Assembly: GCA_010015745.1 (NCBI GenBank) | Contig: ML978241.1 | Coordinates: 62,824 to 126,823 of the forward strand | Direction: 5' to 3' | DNA length: 64,000 nt | Source of the DNA: Setomelanomma holmii | Taxonomy: Eukaryota; Ascomycota; Dothideomycetes; Pleosporales; Phaeosphaeriaceae | Shown: positions 10,881 through 21,199 of the stretch, piece by piece | Numbering within the stretch: the stretch's first letter is position 1 | Layout: every line of letters starts with the position of its first letter | The notes under the pieces: generated by a model | Told to the model about the DNA's origin: nothing | Seen by the model: only the letters and a program-made list of their open reading frames with translations | Database searches by the model: none | Made by a program: the position numbers and the translations under genes

Positions 10881-11219
10881 ATGTGCTTCTTCGATCAACA
10901 CCGCTTTGCTTGTGGCGACTGGAAGTGGGGCCACTTCAGACAACACTGTGCCAAGGAGTACCGAATGGGTGAGACGTGTGGCATGAAGCTTGTCATGCAA
11001 ACAATCCCCACGGGAACCAAGTGCAAGCTTTGCGACAAAATCGACACGAAGATGCGCCGACGAGCCGCAGAAGTCGATCGCATTGGCCGATGGCAACGCG
11101 AAGGGGCCAAGTTTCGCGCTTCAATCGACAAGGCGATGGAGATTATTCGGGCTCTCGATGGGGAGATTTACGAGCTGAGCTGCGAACGCCAGCGCAGACT
11201 GCAGGCGATCGGCCATTGA
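10881..11219 (+). CDS. Short conserved Cys/His-rich fungal hypothetical protein
   Basis: A single exon of 112 residues. The N-terminal half carries regularly placed Cys and His residues ('MCFFDQHRFACGDWKWGHF', 'RQHCAKEY', 'GETCGMKL', 'CKLCDKID') suggestive of a small zinc site. The C-terminal half is a basic, helical, probably coiled-coil tail ('DRIGRWQREGAKFRASIDKA', 'ALDGEIYELSCERQRRLQAI'). I recognise the general pattern as a widespread, uncharacterised protein of Pezizomycotina, but no function is known to me. There is no signal peptide or membrane segment. The start codon is the first ATG after a probable leader intron. Confidence 0.75.
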   Translation: MCFFDQHRFACGDWKWGHFRQHCAKEYRMGETCGMKLVMQTIPTGTKCKLCDKIDTKMRRRAAEVDRIGRWQREGAKFRASIDKAMEIIRALDGEIYELSCERQRRLQAIGH

Positions 11220-14210
11220 CGCCGGCGTCGAGGTGGCGTGGGCGTCAAGGTGTTCGTTTCATGTATAACGGTTCGAAGTCGCTTTGAGATTGGGTCCATT
11301 CATTTTGGCAGTCGAAGATTGGACTGACACAAGGGGAACGGAAGTGAGTGACGGATGACGGAATGAACAAGCCCGGGCGTTATCTCTTACAATCGCTTTC
11401 TTTCTATATTTCCGGCCCTAGGACTTTAACGATGCAATGAACAATTTTCGGTTCTCATGATTGGTTGTGTGCTCGATGGTGTTGACAGTAGCCGCTGTGC
11501 CGTGAGATGGGGGCTGAAGCTACCCAATCCGTGTCTGTCGCGTAGCCGTAAATAGCCTTTCAGAGGTGATTGCGCACGGCCCGATAGAAAGGCGCGGCGC
11601 CGTGTACGTCGCTCCAACGCGACTTGAGAAATCGAGACAGATGCGCGCAAAGCACATGGTTGTGGCGGCGCGACCGCGACACGCTGAGGGCGGGACGAAG
11701 CGCTGAGGTGTTGTTGTGTTGGTGGACGTTTGTGGTGGGGTAATTTTCCCGCTCGACCTGCACGTGATGGCACCAAGCCAGCTTCGTGCTAGCGTGTCGG
11801 CTACCGCCGAAGTCAGACCGGGTGCCAGGTTTCTCGTCTTGACTAACCATGCCCATGCCGACACCACCATCATCATCACTCTCAAATGGGTATTGTGAGA
11901 CGAAGACATACCTGCTTGAGGGCTTTTCGACCATCCTCATGCTACCATCGAAGTGCCCGATCGCGAGGAACAGAACTCTTGTAATAGCTCGAACCTAGTC
12001 CGGCAAATGTGCAGTGTGCCTACCATCATTCATCTCCTTTTGTCTGTCTGTCAGCTCCCACTACGGGACTCAAGCTCCTCCTTCCTCGGTGTCGTGTCGA
12101 GAAGGCTCGAGATATAGCCTCATTTTCTTCTTTTTTGTCCTGAACCCCGTGTTTCGCTTCATATCGTCGTATCGCTGTGTTATTTCATTTCTCGTTTTCG
12201 ATCGGCAACGTCCTTGAGTCTGGTGAACTAGAGTCGATTTTGACTTTTCCCTGGAACCGCGCATGTTAGCGGTTTACATCGAAATGGAGAAGGTATGATC
12301 TCGATACCCGTCAAATATGCCAAAGTTGCTCCTACCTACGTGGCGAACGCTGAGTGGCCTGAAAAACGGCCGATCGCTTCTCGCAGCACATCCCGCACCA
12401 GGACCTGGGAGTTCGCCAGTCAAGCTTCGATCGTTCGATGGTGTCCTTCGGCTGAGGTTCCGTCTCTTCGGCATTCCGACTGTTTGCGTGGCCGCACCGG
12501 GCCGTGGACCTTCGCGAAAGGAGTTTGGAAGGGGTGTGGGCATCATGACCTTATGAAAGTCTTGAGGCGCAGGCCCGCTACGGCAACTAGGTTAAGCGCT
12601 GATCAATTACATGACCTAGACGCTCGTGTATCACCTTCGACTTCAGGTCGGTCAACGTAGGCAAGTGGACTCGTCAGTCCTACATCGAGCGTAGGGCCAA
12701 TAATATCGCTCGACGTGTTGTCCTCCTGACAGCGGGCATGACCCATCCATTACATATGACAGCAAACACGACTGAAAGCTGCAGCAATGATGTATTGGGT
12801 ACCAGGCAGTATCGTGCGCGAATCCCGGACACTGGCGAAGCACCTCCTGGACCAATCAGAGGTGGGAACGGCACTTTCAGGCACAGGCTTGGTGACCTCC
12901 TCATCTCGCACCTCTGTCAGCCAGGCGGGCCCGAAAGAGATGCATACTTCGGCGATACGTACCGCCACCGTCTTACCTATTGAGTTGGTGGTTGTCGCAA
13001 TTCGAAGCCTTGCGCATATCGACTTTACCCTTTTCGGCCAATCTTGCTTTCTCATAGCGCTCCCGCAGATTATCTGCAACCGGGACGGGCGCAAGACATC
13101 ATCCGCACCAATCGAAACCCCAACGTCTGCAACTTAAGGCGTTCCTACATCAAAGCGCACCGCGACGTTCGGCCAGCGCAATGTTCGATTCTCTCCATTA
13201 CCCCGCGCAGCACTCAAATTGCACCGAATTTGGCGCTGAGTCCTGGAAGCATCGATGGCGCAACTTCCACGGCGACAAGATATGCTGTACTTGTCGTCTC
13301 ATATGCTGTCTAATAGTTCTAGACGTCGTAAGACGTTGATGGTGTTACGACATGCAATGAAGCCAGTAGCCAATCAGAGCGCAAAGCAGGCCTGTCAAGT
13401 TTGGATCAAGCCGCCGACTTCGCCCAACAGAACAGCGTAGGAAGTCTAAGAGAAAGTAGAGCGCTAATGCATTTCAATAAATTGCCTGTTGCGCTAGTCG
13501 TCGTGGCAGCGTCGCTAACTGTGAGGTTAAGGTGTTGATGGGCATTGCGCAAGATGAGATGACGTTTTGCATCGCCGTGTGCACGCGCCTCCGATCTGCC
13601 TACCCGGCGGCTCGTCTCGCTCCCATCCAGGGTGTTCCCAACACAAGCCTGGCCCGTTGCACCGGTCCCTTCCCGCACCAATGCCAACGTGCGGCGTAGT
13701 GCACAACTTACAGCTGACTCGCAAGCAAAACCGTGTGATGGAACGCCGCGGTCACATGCCATTGACTAACAAATACCTCTGTTATGCGTGACTGCATGTT
13801 GTTGATGCGGGCGGCAGCCCGCATTATGCATCAATATAAGTACCCACTCATGGAAGCGCGCGGTAGGCCGAATCAATGCTGGTGCGTCTACATCCTCACA
13901 GAATCTTACCAGCGACTCTACCTACATCCATCCCTCGAAACTCGAATAATGATGCCTCCTAGGTAGCAAAACACCACTTCCATTCTTGCGAACGTTACGG
14001 GAAGGCCCGATAAGCACGTCAATACGAGGCTTTCGGCGCGACGAGCAAGATATCGTGTGGTGCATAATGCATACAAGACCTCTCGCCCGAACACACGCCA
14101 AACCTTATTGCTCACATCACGAAGAATCTTGGACCTAGAAGACGCCCAGCCCGCAGCTCACACGCGGCCGAGATGCACATCGAACGCTCGACCTTCCCAT
14201 CCACTCATAC
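11220..14210. other. Gene-poor stretch, nothing recognised
   Basis: Only short frames without motifs on either strand. Several overlap in all frames, which indicates chance openness in GC-rich DNA rather than coding. Confidence 0.5.
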
Positions 14211-14280
14211 ATCCAATTTCGTACATCCTATTTCTAATATCTAATTTCAAACATCTCATTTCGTACATCCCATTTCAAAC
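14211..14280 (+). repeat. 14-bp tandem repeat, five units
   Basis: Five consecutive 14-mers (ATCCAATTTCGTAC, ATCCTATTTCTAAT, ATCTAATTTCAAAC, ATCTCATTTCGTAC, ATCCCATTTCAAAC) in exact phase, ending just before an ATG at 14281. No function is evident. Confidence 0.8.
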
Positions 14281-14813
14281 ATGCCTGCTCTAGACATGTA
14301 CCAAGCCAACAGCTGCACTTCTCTACACTGCGCACAACAACAGAAGACATGTCCACTATGCCACTGCATCGTTTTCACATACTCTCTATCTTACAACGAA
14401 TCGAGATACTTCCCTAAAACGGATGCGTCAATGCATGTCATTGGCAGCAAAGAGCATCAGGACACTCGAATCATTACACCGGTCTGGGGGATACATTTAG
14501 ACCAAGGCCAACACCAACACCAAACGTCACGCGCGCAAAGCACAATGTACCCAACATTAAAGACGTAAGTATAATGATCGATATGTTGCTTTGTACCTAA
14601 ACGCCAAAAGGACTCGAAGCAACGCACACTAATCTACAAAGCGTGAGATATCCGAAATGTACCACCTACCACTCCATCACACGTGCAATCTTTCCTATTC
14701 CATTTTCCCACGTCTAATCTCTCTCTTTTGAACCTGTTCCCCGCACTACTCCACCCACTCACACCACTCCACCACATCACCAGCTCTTATACCACCCACG
14801 CAACCTGGCGCAC

Positions 14814-17800
14814 CTACACATCCCTAACAACACTAACCCCCTGCACCTCCACCCTCATCCACCCCTCATCATCACTCACCGCAAACCCACCGTACCCGTT
14901 ACACCTCGCCGTAATCCAGATCTCGCTCTCCGCACCATCCTGTCCCTGACTCGCCGTGAAAGACGCACTCTTAGCCAACCACGTCGTCTGCAGCGTAACA
15001 CTAAGTAGCGTCTTCTTAACGCCCGTGTTGCTCACAAGATCATAATCAGCTGTGCAAATCCGCCAGGTTATTCGCCTGTCTCGCACTCGCGCTGAACGTG
15101 TACTGCGCGCCCGGGCACAGGGTTAGGGCTTGCATGGTATTCAGTTCGCGGCCTGCTGCCGCACTGCGGAACTGTGCGATGGTGCCGTTGCCAGACGGGT
15201 CTTGCACGCTGTCGACGGCGATGTTGGGGTCGTCGGAATCGACGCTCCAACCAGATACTTGGCCGTCAGAGCTCTGCGCGAAGTTGGGGTTCAGCACGAT
15301 GTTGCCTGTGTCGGCGCAGGCGGCGTCGATTTGCGGCTGGGTGGCGGGGGTGCCGCGGACGCGGAAGCGTGATTGGAGATCGATGGGGATCAAGGGGTTT
15401 GGAGTTGTAGAAATGGAAGTGGTTGCGGATGAGGCGAGTGATGAGTTGTCGATGGATTCCAAGGCAGATTCGACGGCTGAGGCGACTGCGGAAACGGCGG
15501 ATGCGAGAGCGGTTGCGTCGGCGATGGCATCGACGCTTGCTGGTGCAATTACAGTTTGGATCTGAATGGACGTTTGGACCACTGTGATGACCTCGGTTGT
15601 TGTGGCAAGGGAAAGCTGGGTTACGGTGATGGCCGCCGTCGGGCAGATATCAGGAGTGCTGATATTGAGCGAGAGAGTCGGTGTTGAAGAAGGCACAGAT
15701 GAGTTGCCCGTCGGGAACGAAGGAGTGATTGTAATTTTGAGTGACACACTGGGTGTTGCTGATGGTACACTCGTGATGTTCGTGAACGGAGGGGATGGCA
15801 GAGCCGTGGAGTTGAGCGAAGCACTTGGGATACTGACTGATGCCACGGTGATGGGAGTTGCCGTGCTGTTGGCTCCAAATGGAGGAACTATTGGCGTTTC
15901 AACCGTTGGTGGGCTAGTAGTCACATTGCCTGATGGAGCAGGAATGCTAGCCGAAGGCCCTGGGGTAGACGTAGAGTTCCTAGACGCTGGAGGGACAGTC
16001 GCTGAGACTGGTGTAGAAGTCGAGTTCCTGGACGCTGGAGGCACTGACGCCGACAAAGGTGTGGATGTCGAATTCCTAGATGCCGGGGGTACCAACGCCG
16101 AGACGGGCGCGGATGTAGAGTTCCTAGACGCTGGTGGGACAGATGCCGAAATCAGAGTTGAGGTCAGCACAGGAGCGCTTGAAGGATCGATAGTAACGCT
16201 AACGCTTGGGATCGCCGGAATCGTCGAGTTTGCAGACGGCACTATCCTCGAGCTTCCGACTAATGAGGAGGTAGAAGGAATAGGGAACGGAGTACGTGGC
16301 TGATCCGAATTCGTGAAAAAGCAGCCAGACGTTGTGAGAGTACCCACGCACGGGAACGCTGAGGTAGTAGAGACAGTAGAGTTCCGGGTGCTCGTGACGG
16401 GATGCGACGAGTTGAAAGAAGGTACTGGTGTGCCACTGCTGGCTGGTGGAGATGAGATTGGAATCGACGAGTTGAACGAGGGTGTAGGCGTACCGCTGCT
16501 TGCTGGTTGGGCGGCAGTCGAGTTCGTGATTGGTACCGAGGAGTTGGAAGATGTTACTGGTGCGCCGCTGCTAGCAGGCCGAGCTGATGATGAGCTTGTG
16601 ACTGGGATCGGGAATGGTGAACGAGGTATGTCTGAGTTCGTGAAGAAACAGCCAGGTGTGGTCAGAGTGCCCACGCACGGGAAGGCAGACGATGCAGTAG
16701 AGGCGTTGAAGCTGCTCGTAACTGGAGTCGACGGGTTGAAAGACGGTACTGGCGTACCACTGCTTGCTGGTCGAGAAGATGACGAGCCTGTGACTGGAAT
16801 TGGGAATGGCGTTCGTGGCTCGTCCGAGTTCGTAAAGAAACAGCCGGGCGTTGTCAGCGTGCCTACGCAAGGGAAGGCAGACGAAGCAGTAGTCGCGTTG
16901 AAACTGCTCGTGACTGGAGTGGCACTGCTGACAGGCGGAGTGGTCGTGAGGCTTGTCGGCGGGATTGACGATGAGTTCACAGATGCTGGTGGAATCTCCC
17001 CAGATGCCCCGGTCGAGGAGAGAGAGCCTGCAGAGCCTGACGTTGAAAATTTCCGAGCCCCTGAAGAGACCTGCAAAATTGGAGGAAGCACAGGCGTCGA
17101 GATTGGCACAAGCGAGCTAAGGGCGCTTGACGGTACAGGCGTCAGAATGCCCTCTGACCCGGTCGAGACCAGGGTGGCTGTAAATCCCGATGTGGAGCTG
17201 ACGAACCCTCCAGAAGACACAATAACGGTAAAGTTCAGTACAGGGCTGGAGGTTGCTACTGCACTGCTCGATTCTGAAGACGGTAGCACGACACTTCCCG
17301 AAACGCTCGCTGTCGAGTTACCAGGTGGAATAATGCCGCTATCGCCCGTGCTAGTGGACGTGGCCGTACTACTGTCGACTGTGAAGTTGGCACTACCAAA
17401 AGAGACCGAATCCGAGACGATGGCCGGAATGCTAGACGAGGGACTGGGCGGGATTATACCCTCGCCCCTAGTGCTGTTGGAGGTGAAGGTAGAGCCCGAT
17501 GTTGTAGATACGAAGGAGCCTACGGATACCGTCACGACTGGCGGAAGTGAGCTCGCTGGCGCAGTAGAGTTTGACACTGCTTGAATACTCTGAGAGACAC
17601 TGCTGATGGACCCAGTATTGATCGATGGTGTAATAATACCTTCGGATGCAGCAAAGGTAGATGTGGCGATGCCGCCGGAGACCGTCAGATTGGCGGATCC
17701 AACAGATACGGTAATGCCTGTCGAATTCAAGGGATATGTCCAGTTCGTGACGCTCGTACCCGGTCCATAGCTACATGTCTCACTCGTTGAGGTTGAAAGC

Positions 17801-18981
17801 GAAGCTGCGCTCGATATCGTGATTGCAGCGGAGCCGCTAGACGAAGCAGGCGGGACAATGCCACCACTGCCTGTAGAGTCAAAAGTCGCGGTAGATCCCG
17901 ATGTTGACGACTGCGAGCTTACGACGATCACAACAGTAGTTTCATTCGTGGTCAAAGTAGTTGCAGAGTTAGAGACCACCAGAGTGCTGGGCGAGGGCTC
18001 AATGATGCCTCCATTTCCGGTCGAAGTGAAAGTCGCAGTACTTCCAGAAACGGTGAGAATGTTCGAGCCTGTCGATACCTGTAGGCTTGCTGCAGGTAAG
18101 CTGGAAGAGACGACTGGACCCGGAGTGGGAGGTATGATACCGCTTTCACCAGTCGAGGTCTGCGTCGCTTGCGAGAAGAAGGTAGTGAACTCGCCATTGC
18201 CGCTAGTCGTAAACGCTGGCACAAAGGTCGGCGTCAGATCGCCACCACCTCCCACAATGATTCGTGTCGATCCACCTGAGATGATGGTCGTAGTCGCCCC
18301 GTTGATTATGGTGGTTATGAGCAGGTCTGTCGAAGTGGTTGGCTCAGCGGTGGTGTGCGGCTGTTGCACTATGGTTTGTGCAATAGTGCGCGTGCAGGAC
18401 CAGGACGTGGCGTACACTGCGTACCAGAAACTCGAAGACGCAGACACACGATACCAACTCCAATGGACCGTACCTCCTGCATCAGTTGAGTTGGCGGAGA
18501 CATACGTCTCGAATACACCGCCGTCTGCAGTCTGCGTCAGAAGTCCAGGAGTCGAGATTGCAATGCCGACTGATGTAATGGAAGCCGCCAGGGCCGAAGT
18601 GTCGATAGAGGTGCTAGAGTTTCCGGCTGCTTCAAATGCGGCGCACTCGTTGTTATTGGATACAATGCCGACAGGAACCACAGCGACTGCGCCATCCTTA
18701 TCGGCATACGCGGGAGCGTCTCCGCTAAGCAAGCAGCTGCCACCAGCTCGTCCATCGGTGTACGGCGTGAAGGCTGCAGCAAGACACGTGTTTTGACCAC
18801 TCTTCGCATTGACTACGGAGCACTGCGCGGCGCACGATGTTTCGTCATCAGTTTCGATGGGCCTCCCATCTTTCGCCTGCTGCGCGCGATCCGCGGATTT
18901 ACGATAAAGGACCCATGCATCAGAAATTGTACAAAAAGAAAGAAGCAGGACCGGAGCCCATGGAGAACGAGTGAGTGACAT
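14814..18981 (-). pseudogene. Large Ser/Thr-rich secreted repeat protein with one-base frameshift near the 3' end
   Basis: The minus-strand frame from 18981 gives 1,311 residues to a TGA at 15046. It starts with a signal peptide ('LLLSFCTISDAW'), then a Cys-rich PAN/apple-like region ('SCAAQCSVVNAKSGQNTCLA'). A very long Ser/Thr/Pro-rich region follows, holding about eight 'STG..GIIPP'-type modules, three copies of 'AFPCVGTLTTPGCFFTNSD', and a block of 'PPASRNSTS' repeats. The C-terminus is a carbohydrate-binding-like beta domain ('NPNFAQSSDGQVSGWSVDS', 'CPGAQYTFSASARQANNLAD'). Dropping one base of the AAA run at 15056-15058 rejoins this domain in frame with about 80 further codons ending at 14814 ('WLAKSASFTASQGQDG', 'WITARCNGYGGFAV'). 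The protein looks like a heavily O-glycosylated cell-wall or adhesion protein; that is inference. Either the gene is broken or the base is a sequencing error. Confidence 0.75.
15046..18981 (-). CDS. Reading frame of the Ser/Thr-rich protein as present (1,311 aa)
   Basis: This is the protein the sequence would make as it stands: a secreted, very Ser/Thr-rich chain that ends four residues after the frameshift, losing the last ~80 residues of the C-terminal jelly-roll-like domain. Signal peptide about residues 1-22; Cys-rich N-terminal domain about 25-115; 'WSWYRVSASSSFWYAVYATS' about 175-195; low-complexity repeats about 210-1190; partial C-terminal domain 1220-1311. N-glycosylation sequons (NST, NSS) are very frequent. 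There is no GPI-type hydrophobic tail in either version. Long plus-strand frames opposite this gene are shadows created by the repeats. Confidence 0.7.
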   Translation of the reverse strand: MSLTRSPWAPVLLLSFCTISDAWVLYRKSADRAQQAKDGRPIETDDETSCAAQCSVVNAKSGQNTCLAAAFTPYTDGRAGGSCLLSGDAPAYADKDGAVAVVPVGIVSNNNECAAFEAAGNSSTSIDTSALAASITSVGIAISTPGLLTQTADGGVFETYVSANSTDAGGTVHWSWYRVSASSSFWYAVYATSWSCTRTIAQTIVQQPHTTAEPTTSTDLLITTIINGATTTIISGGSTRIIVGGGGDLTPTFVPAFTTSGNGEFTTFFSQATQTSTGESGIIPPTPGPVVSSSLPAASLQVSTGSNILTVSGSTATFTSTGNGGIIEPSPSTLVVSNSATTLTTNETTVVIVVSSQSSTSGSTATFDSTGSGGIVPPASSSGSAAITISSAASLSTSTSETCSYGPGTSVTNWTYPLNSTGITVSVGSANLTVSGGIATSTFAASEGIITPSINTGSISSVSQSIQAVSNSTAPASSLPPVVTVSVGSFVSTTSGSTFTSNSTRGEGIIPPSPSSSIPAIVSDSVSFGSANFTVDSSTATSTSTGDSGIIPPGNSTASVSGSVVLPSSESSSAVATSSPVLNFTVIVSSGGFVSSTSGFTATLVSTGSEGILTPVPSSALSSLVPISTPVLPPILQVSSGARKFSTSGSAGSLSSTGASGEIPPASVNSSSIPPTSLTTTPPVSSATPVTSSFNATTASSAFPCVGTLTTPGCFFTNSDEPRTPFPIPVTGSSSSRPASSGTPVPSFNPSTPVTSSFNASTASSAFPCVGTLTTPGCFFTNSDIPRSPFPIPVTSSSSARPASSGAPVTSSNSSVPITNSTAAQPASSGTPTPSFNSSIPISSPPASSGTPVPSFNSSHPVTSTRNSTVSTTSAFPCVGTLTTSGCFFTNSDQPRTPFPIPSTSSLVGSSRIVPSANSTIPAIPSVSVTIDPSSAPVLTSTLISASVPPASRNSTSAPVSALVPPASRNSTSTPLSASVPPASRNSTSTPVSATVPPASRNSTSTPGPSASIPAPSGNVTTSPPTVETPIVPPFGANSTATPITVASVSIPSASLNSTALPSPPFTNITSVPSATPSVSLKITITPSFPTGNSSVPSSTPTLSLNISTPDICPTAAITVTQLSLATTTEVITVVQTSIQIQTVIAPASVDAIADATALASAVSAVASAVESALESIDNSSLASSATTSISTTPNPLIPIDLQSRFRVRGTPATQPQIDAACADTGNIVLNPNFAQSSDGQVSGWSVDSDDPNIAVDSVQDPSGNGTIAQFRSAAAGRELNTMQALTLCPGAQYTFSASARQANNLADLHS

Positions 18982-19948
18982 GATCGAGCACTCAAGAGAA
19001 TGAGAGTTGCTCTGATCGGACGACCGCTACAGTACCTGGAGGCGTTGTCTGGACGAATGGCAAGCCAAAATGTACTGAAGGCGCCTCTATAAGAGGGAGA
19101 CGTGACTTGGGCAGCCGGTAGCTTGCCACCAGGATTGCGGCCATACCCACAATGTACCTTGCAGAGGGACATGGCGTACTGATTCGGATCATATTGCACG
19201 GGCTGGAACTGTTTCGCGTGAGGGGTGACGAAAGATGATGACCTTACGTGGAACAATCGTCGAGAGTGTTGAAGATGATGGTAGCGACGTGGGTCTTTTA
19301 CCCGGTAGGGATGGTTTGGAATGGAAGGGATTGCGCCAAGTCTTTTGTCGCGAGCGCGTTGTCGCATTCTCCTACCTCGAGGCGTCGACATGAGCATACA
19401 AAGGGCGCCGGTGTTTCAAACTTTCAATGAGATCGGCGTGCACAAAGTTTAAGAGAAGATTGAAGCCCTGTTGAGGCATTGCAAGCCATGGAAGGAGGCG
19501 ATGTAGCATGAGGGGGTCTCATCCTTCGAAAGAGAATGTTTTGTTAATTAATCGGCATCTTGTCCGTGCGATCTGTGACGATACGAGTCCTCGGCCCAAG
19601 GAAGGCAGGAATGTCCATCATATGTGGGGGTTTCAGCCACAGCTGCATTTGCTGTTGGGTAGTTCGTAAGGCTGAGAGCGCACATGTCAGGTTCGCGATG
19701 ACGGTTGAAGGTTGCGGCTCTTCGCCAAGACGCCGGACATTTTCCGCCGATCACAACAGGAAAGCACGTCCCGTCCTGGGGAAGGCGCAACACCAGCCTC
19801 CTTCCATTGAGTGTTCAGCAAGCCAGCCATGGCTGCTGACTTTCTCCCACACGTCATACATCACTAAACGACACTATACCACCCATATCTACCCCGCCTC
19901 AAGGTGTTCTCACACCTGCCTCCCGCTCCACATCCCACAGCTCATTCC

Positions 19949-20578
19949 ATGGGCATCTGCTCCTCCTGCCTCGGTGGGCGGCGGCCCTCCGAGTCAGACG
20001 TGAGTGACACAATGCACCTGATACATGCCCTATCGAGCTCACATCCCTTACAGCAGTCTGACGCCTCACACCTGCTCAACGACCCGTACCAGCCGAACTA
20101 TGGCACCACCGGTGGCGCGCTCAACGTGCCCCAGCCCGATCCGGAGGAGTTGAGGAGGCAGAGAGAGACATTGGAGCGCATTTGCGCTGAAACGTCCGAG
20201 TGAGTGCTCCTTCCGCCTAATCTAGACGTACTATCCACGGGAAGCGTCGCTCTTTCCTCAGGAAATGTGACGTCCTTTTGGTCGATTTTGTGCTCATCCC
20301 TTGCGCCCAGGCAACTGATCCCTGTCTCGCAACCAACCACCATCCCTCCCGAAGTCACGGAACAACCTACCAACGACGCCGAGTACGCTCGCCTCTTCAA
20401 CGAACGCTTCGCTACATTACGAAAGCATACGAGCAGACCCTCATCCTCTGGCGCTGCCGATCCTGAAAACGACGAACAAGCATGGCTAGAGCAAGCCCTT
20501 GGTGGCCAGGGCGAAGATGAAGTCGATCACATTGAGCCCACCAAGGGAGGTCTGACGATTCAATTTGGTGCTCGATAG
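19949..20578 (+). CDS. LAMTOR1/Ego1-like lipid-anchored lysosomal/vacuolar adaptor
   Basis: Three exons (19949-19999, 20054-20199, 20311-20578; introns 54 and 111 bp) encode 154 residues. The start MGICSSCLGG carries an N-myristoylation glycine and neighbouring cysteines suited to palmitoylation. 'HLLNDPYQPNYGTT' and 'EELRRQRETLERICAETSEQ' then match the LAMTOR1/p18 (yeast Meh1/Ego1) pattern. The family anchors the Ragulator/EGO complex to the vacuolar or late-endosomal membrane for Rag-GTPase/TORC1 signalling. The C-terminus is acidic with 'AWLEQALGGQGEDEVDHIEP'. Splice sites are GTGAGT/CAG for both introns, and the three phases sum exactly. It is divergently arranged with the large secreted-protein gene about 1 kb away. 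Confidence 0.8.
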
Positions 20579-21199
20579 GTGCTGGTCCCATTACAGCCTT
20601 GGTAAAGGCTTGTACACACTTTCATTGCTTGTTTTAGTCAACATAGGCTCCAAGCCGCTTTTGGATACCCATAATTTCTTTTTTGCGTCATGTCATTTAC
20701 CGGCGTCTTCCTCCATACCGTCCATGAGCTTCCTGCTAGAAGATGTGGTGTCATCGCGCTGAAAAATCATACTTCATGAAGTACAATCACGCTTTATGTG
20801 CGACCAGAATTTTCACTATCATCCTACTGTCATCACAGCAGCGTTAGGGAGGCCTAGGAGCCAGGTCATAATGTGTTTATCAGGTACTCATACGGACCGC
20901 CCTATCCCACGGCGTCTGCACAAAGGTCCAGACCGATGCGCCCGACATAACAAGAAGTGGGTATCAAAAGAAGTCACTGACAGCTCCGCCTCCAATGCCT
21001 CCTGGCCTCCCAATGACCATTCACCGGTGTGAGATCTCAATCCATCTCAACGGGAAGGCCACATGTGCTACAAAAAATAGCACAACACTCTGAAAGAAAA
21101 GAACTTGACCGCCATCAGCGCCACGTACCAGGCGTCAGCCTAGAATGTAAAGTCTCACTCCTAGTCATCCTGCAATGCAAGCATGCAGTATGCCCGACT

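Noticed and set aside
11426..11940. Three overlapping minus-strand frames of 116-129 codons
   Set aside because: Several frames open over the same GC-rich bases is typical of chance; no motif.
12295..13137. Plus-strand frames of 81-121 codons
   Set aside because: Low-complexity, no domain, no intron-linked continuation.
15098..18796. Long plus-strand frames (up to 423 codons) opposite the large secreted-protein gene
   Set aside because: They mirror the minus-strand Ser/Thr repeats (antisense of repeated codons gives Val/Glu/Gly-rich frames) and lack any domain or signal peptide.
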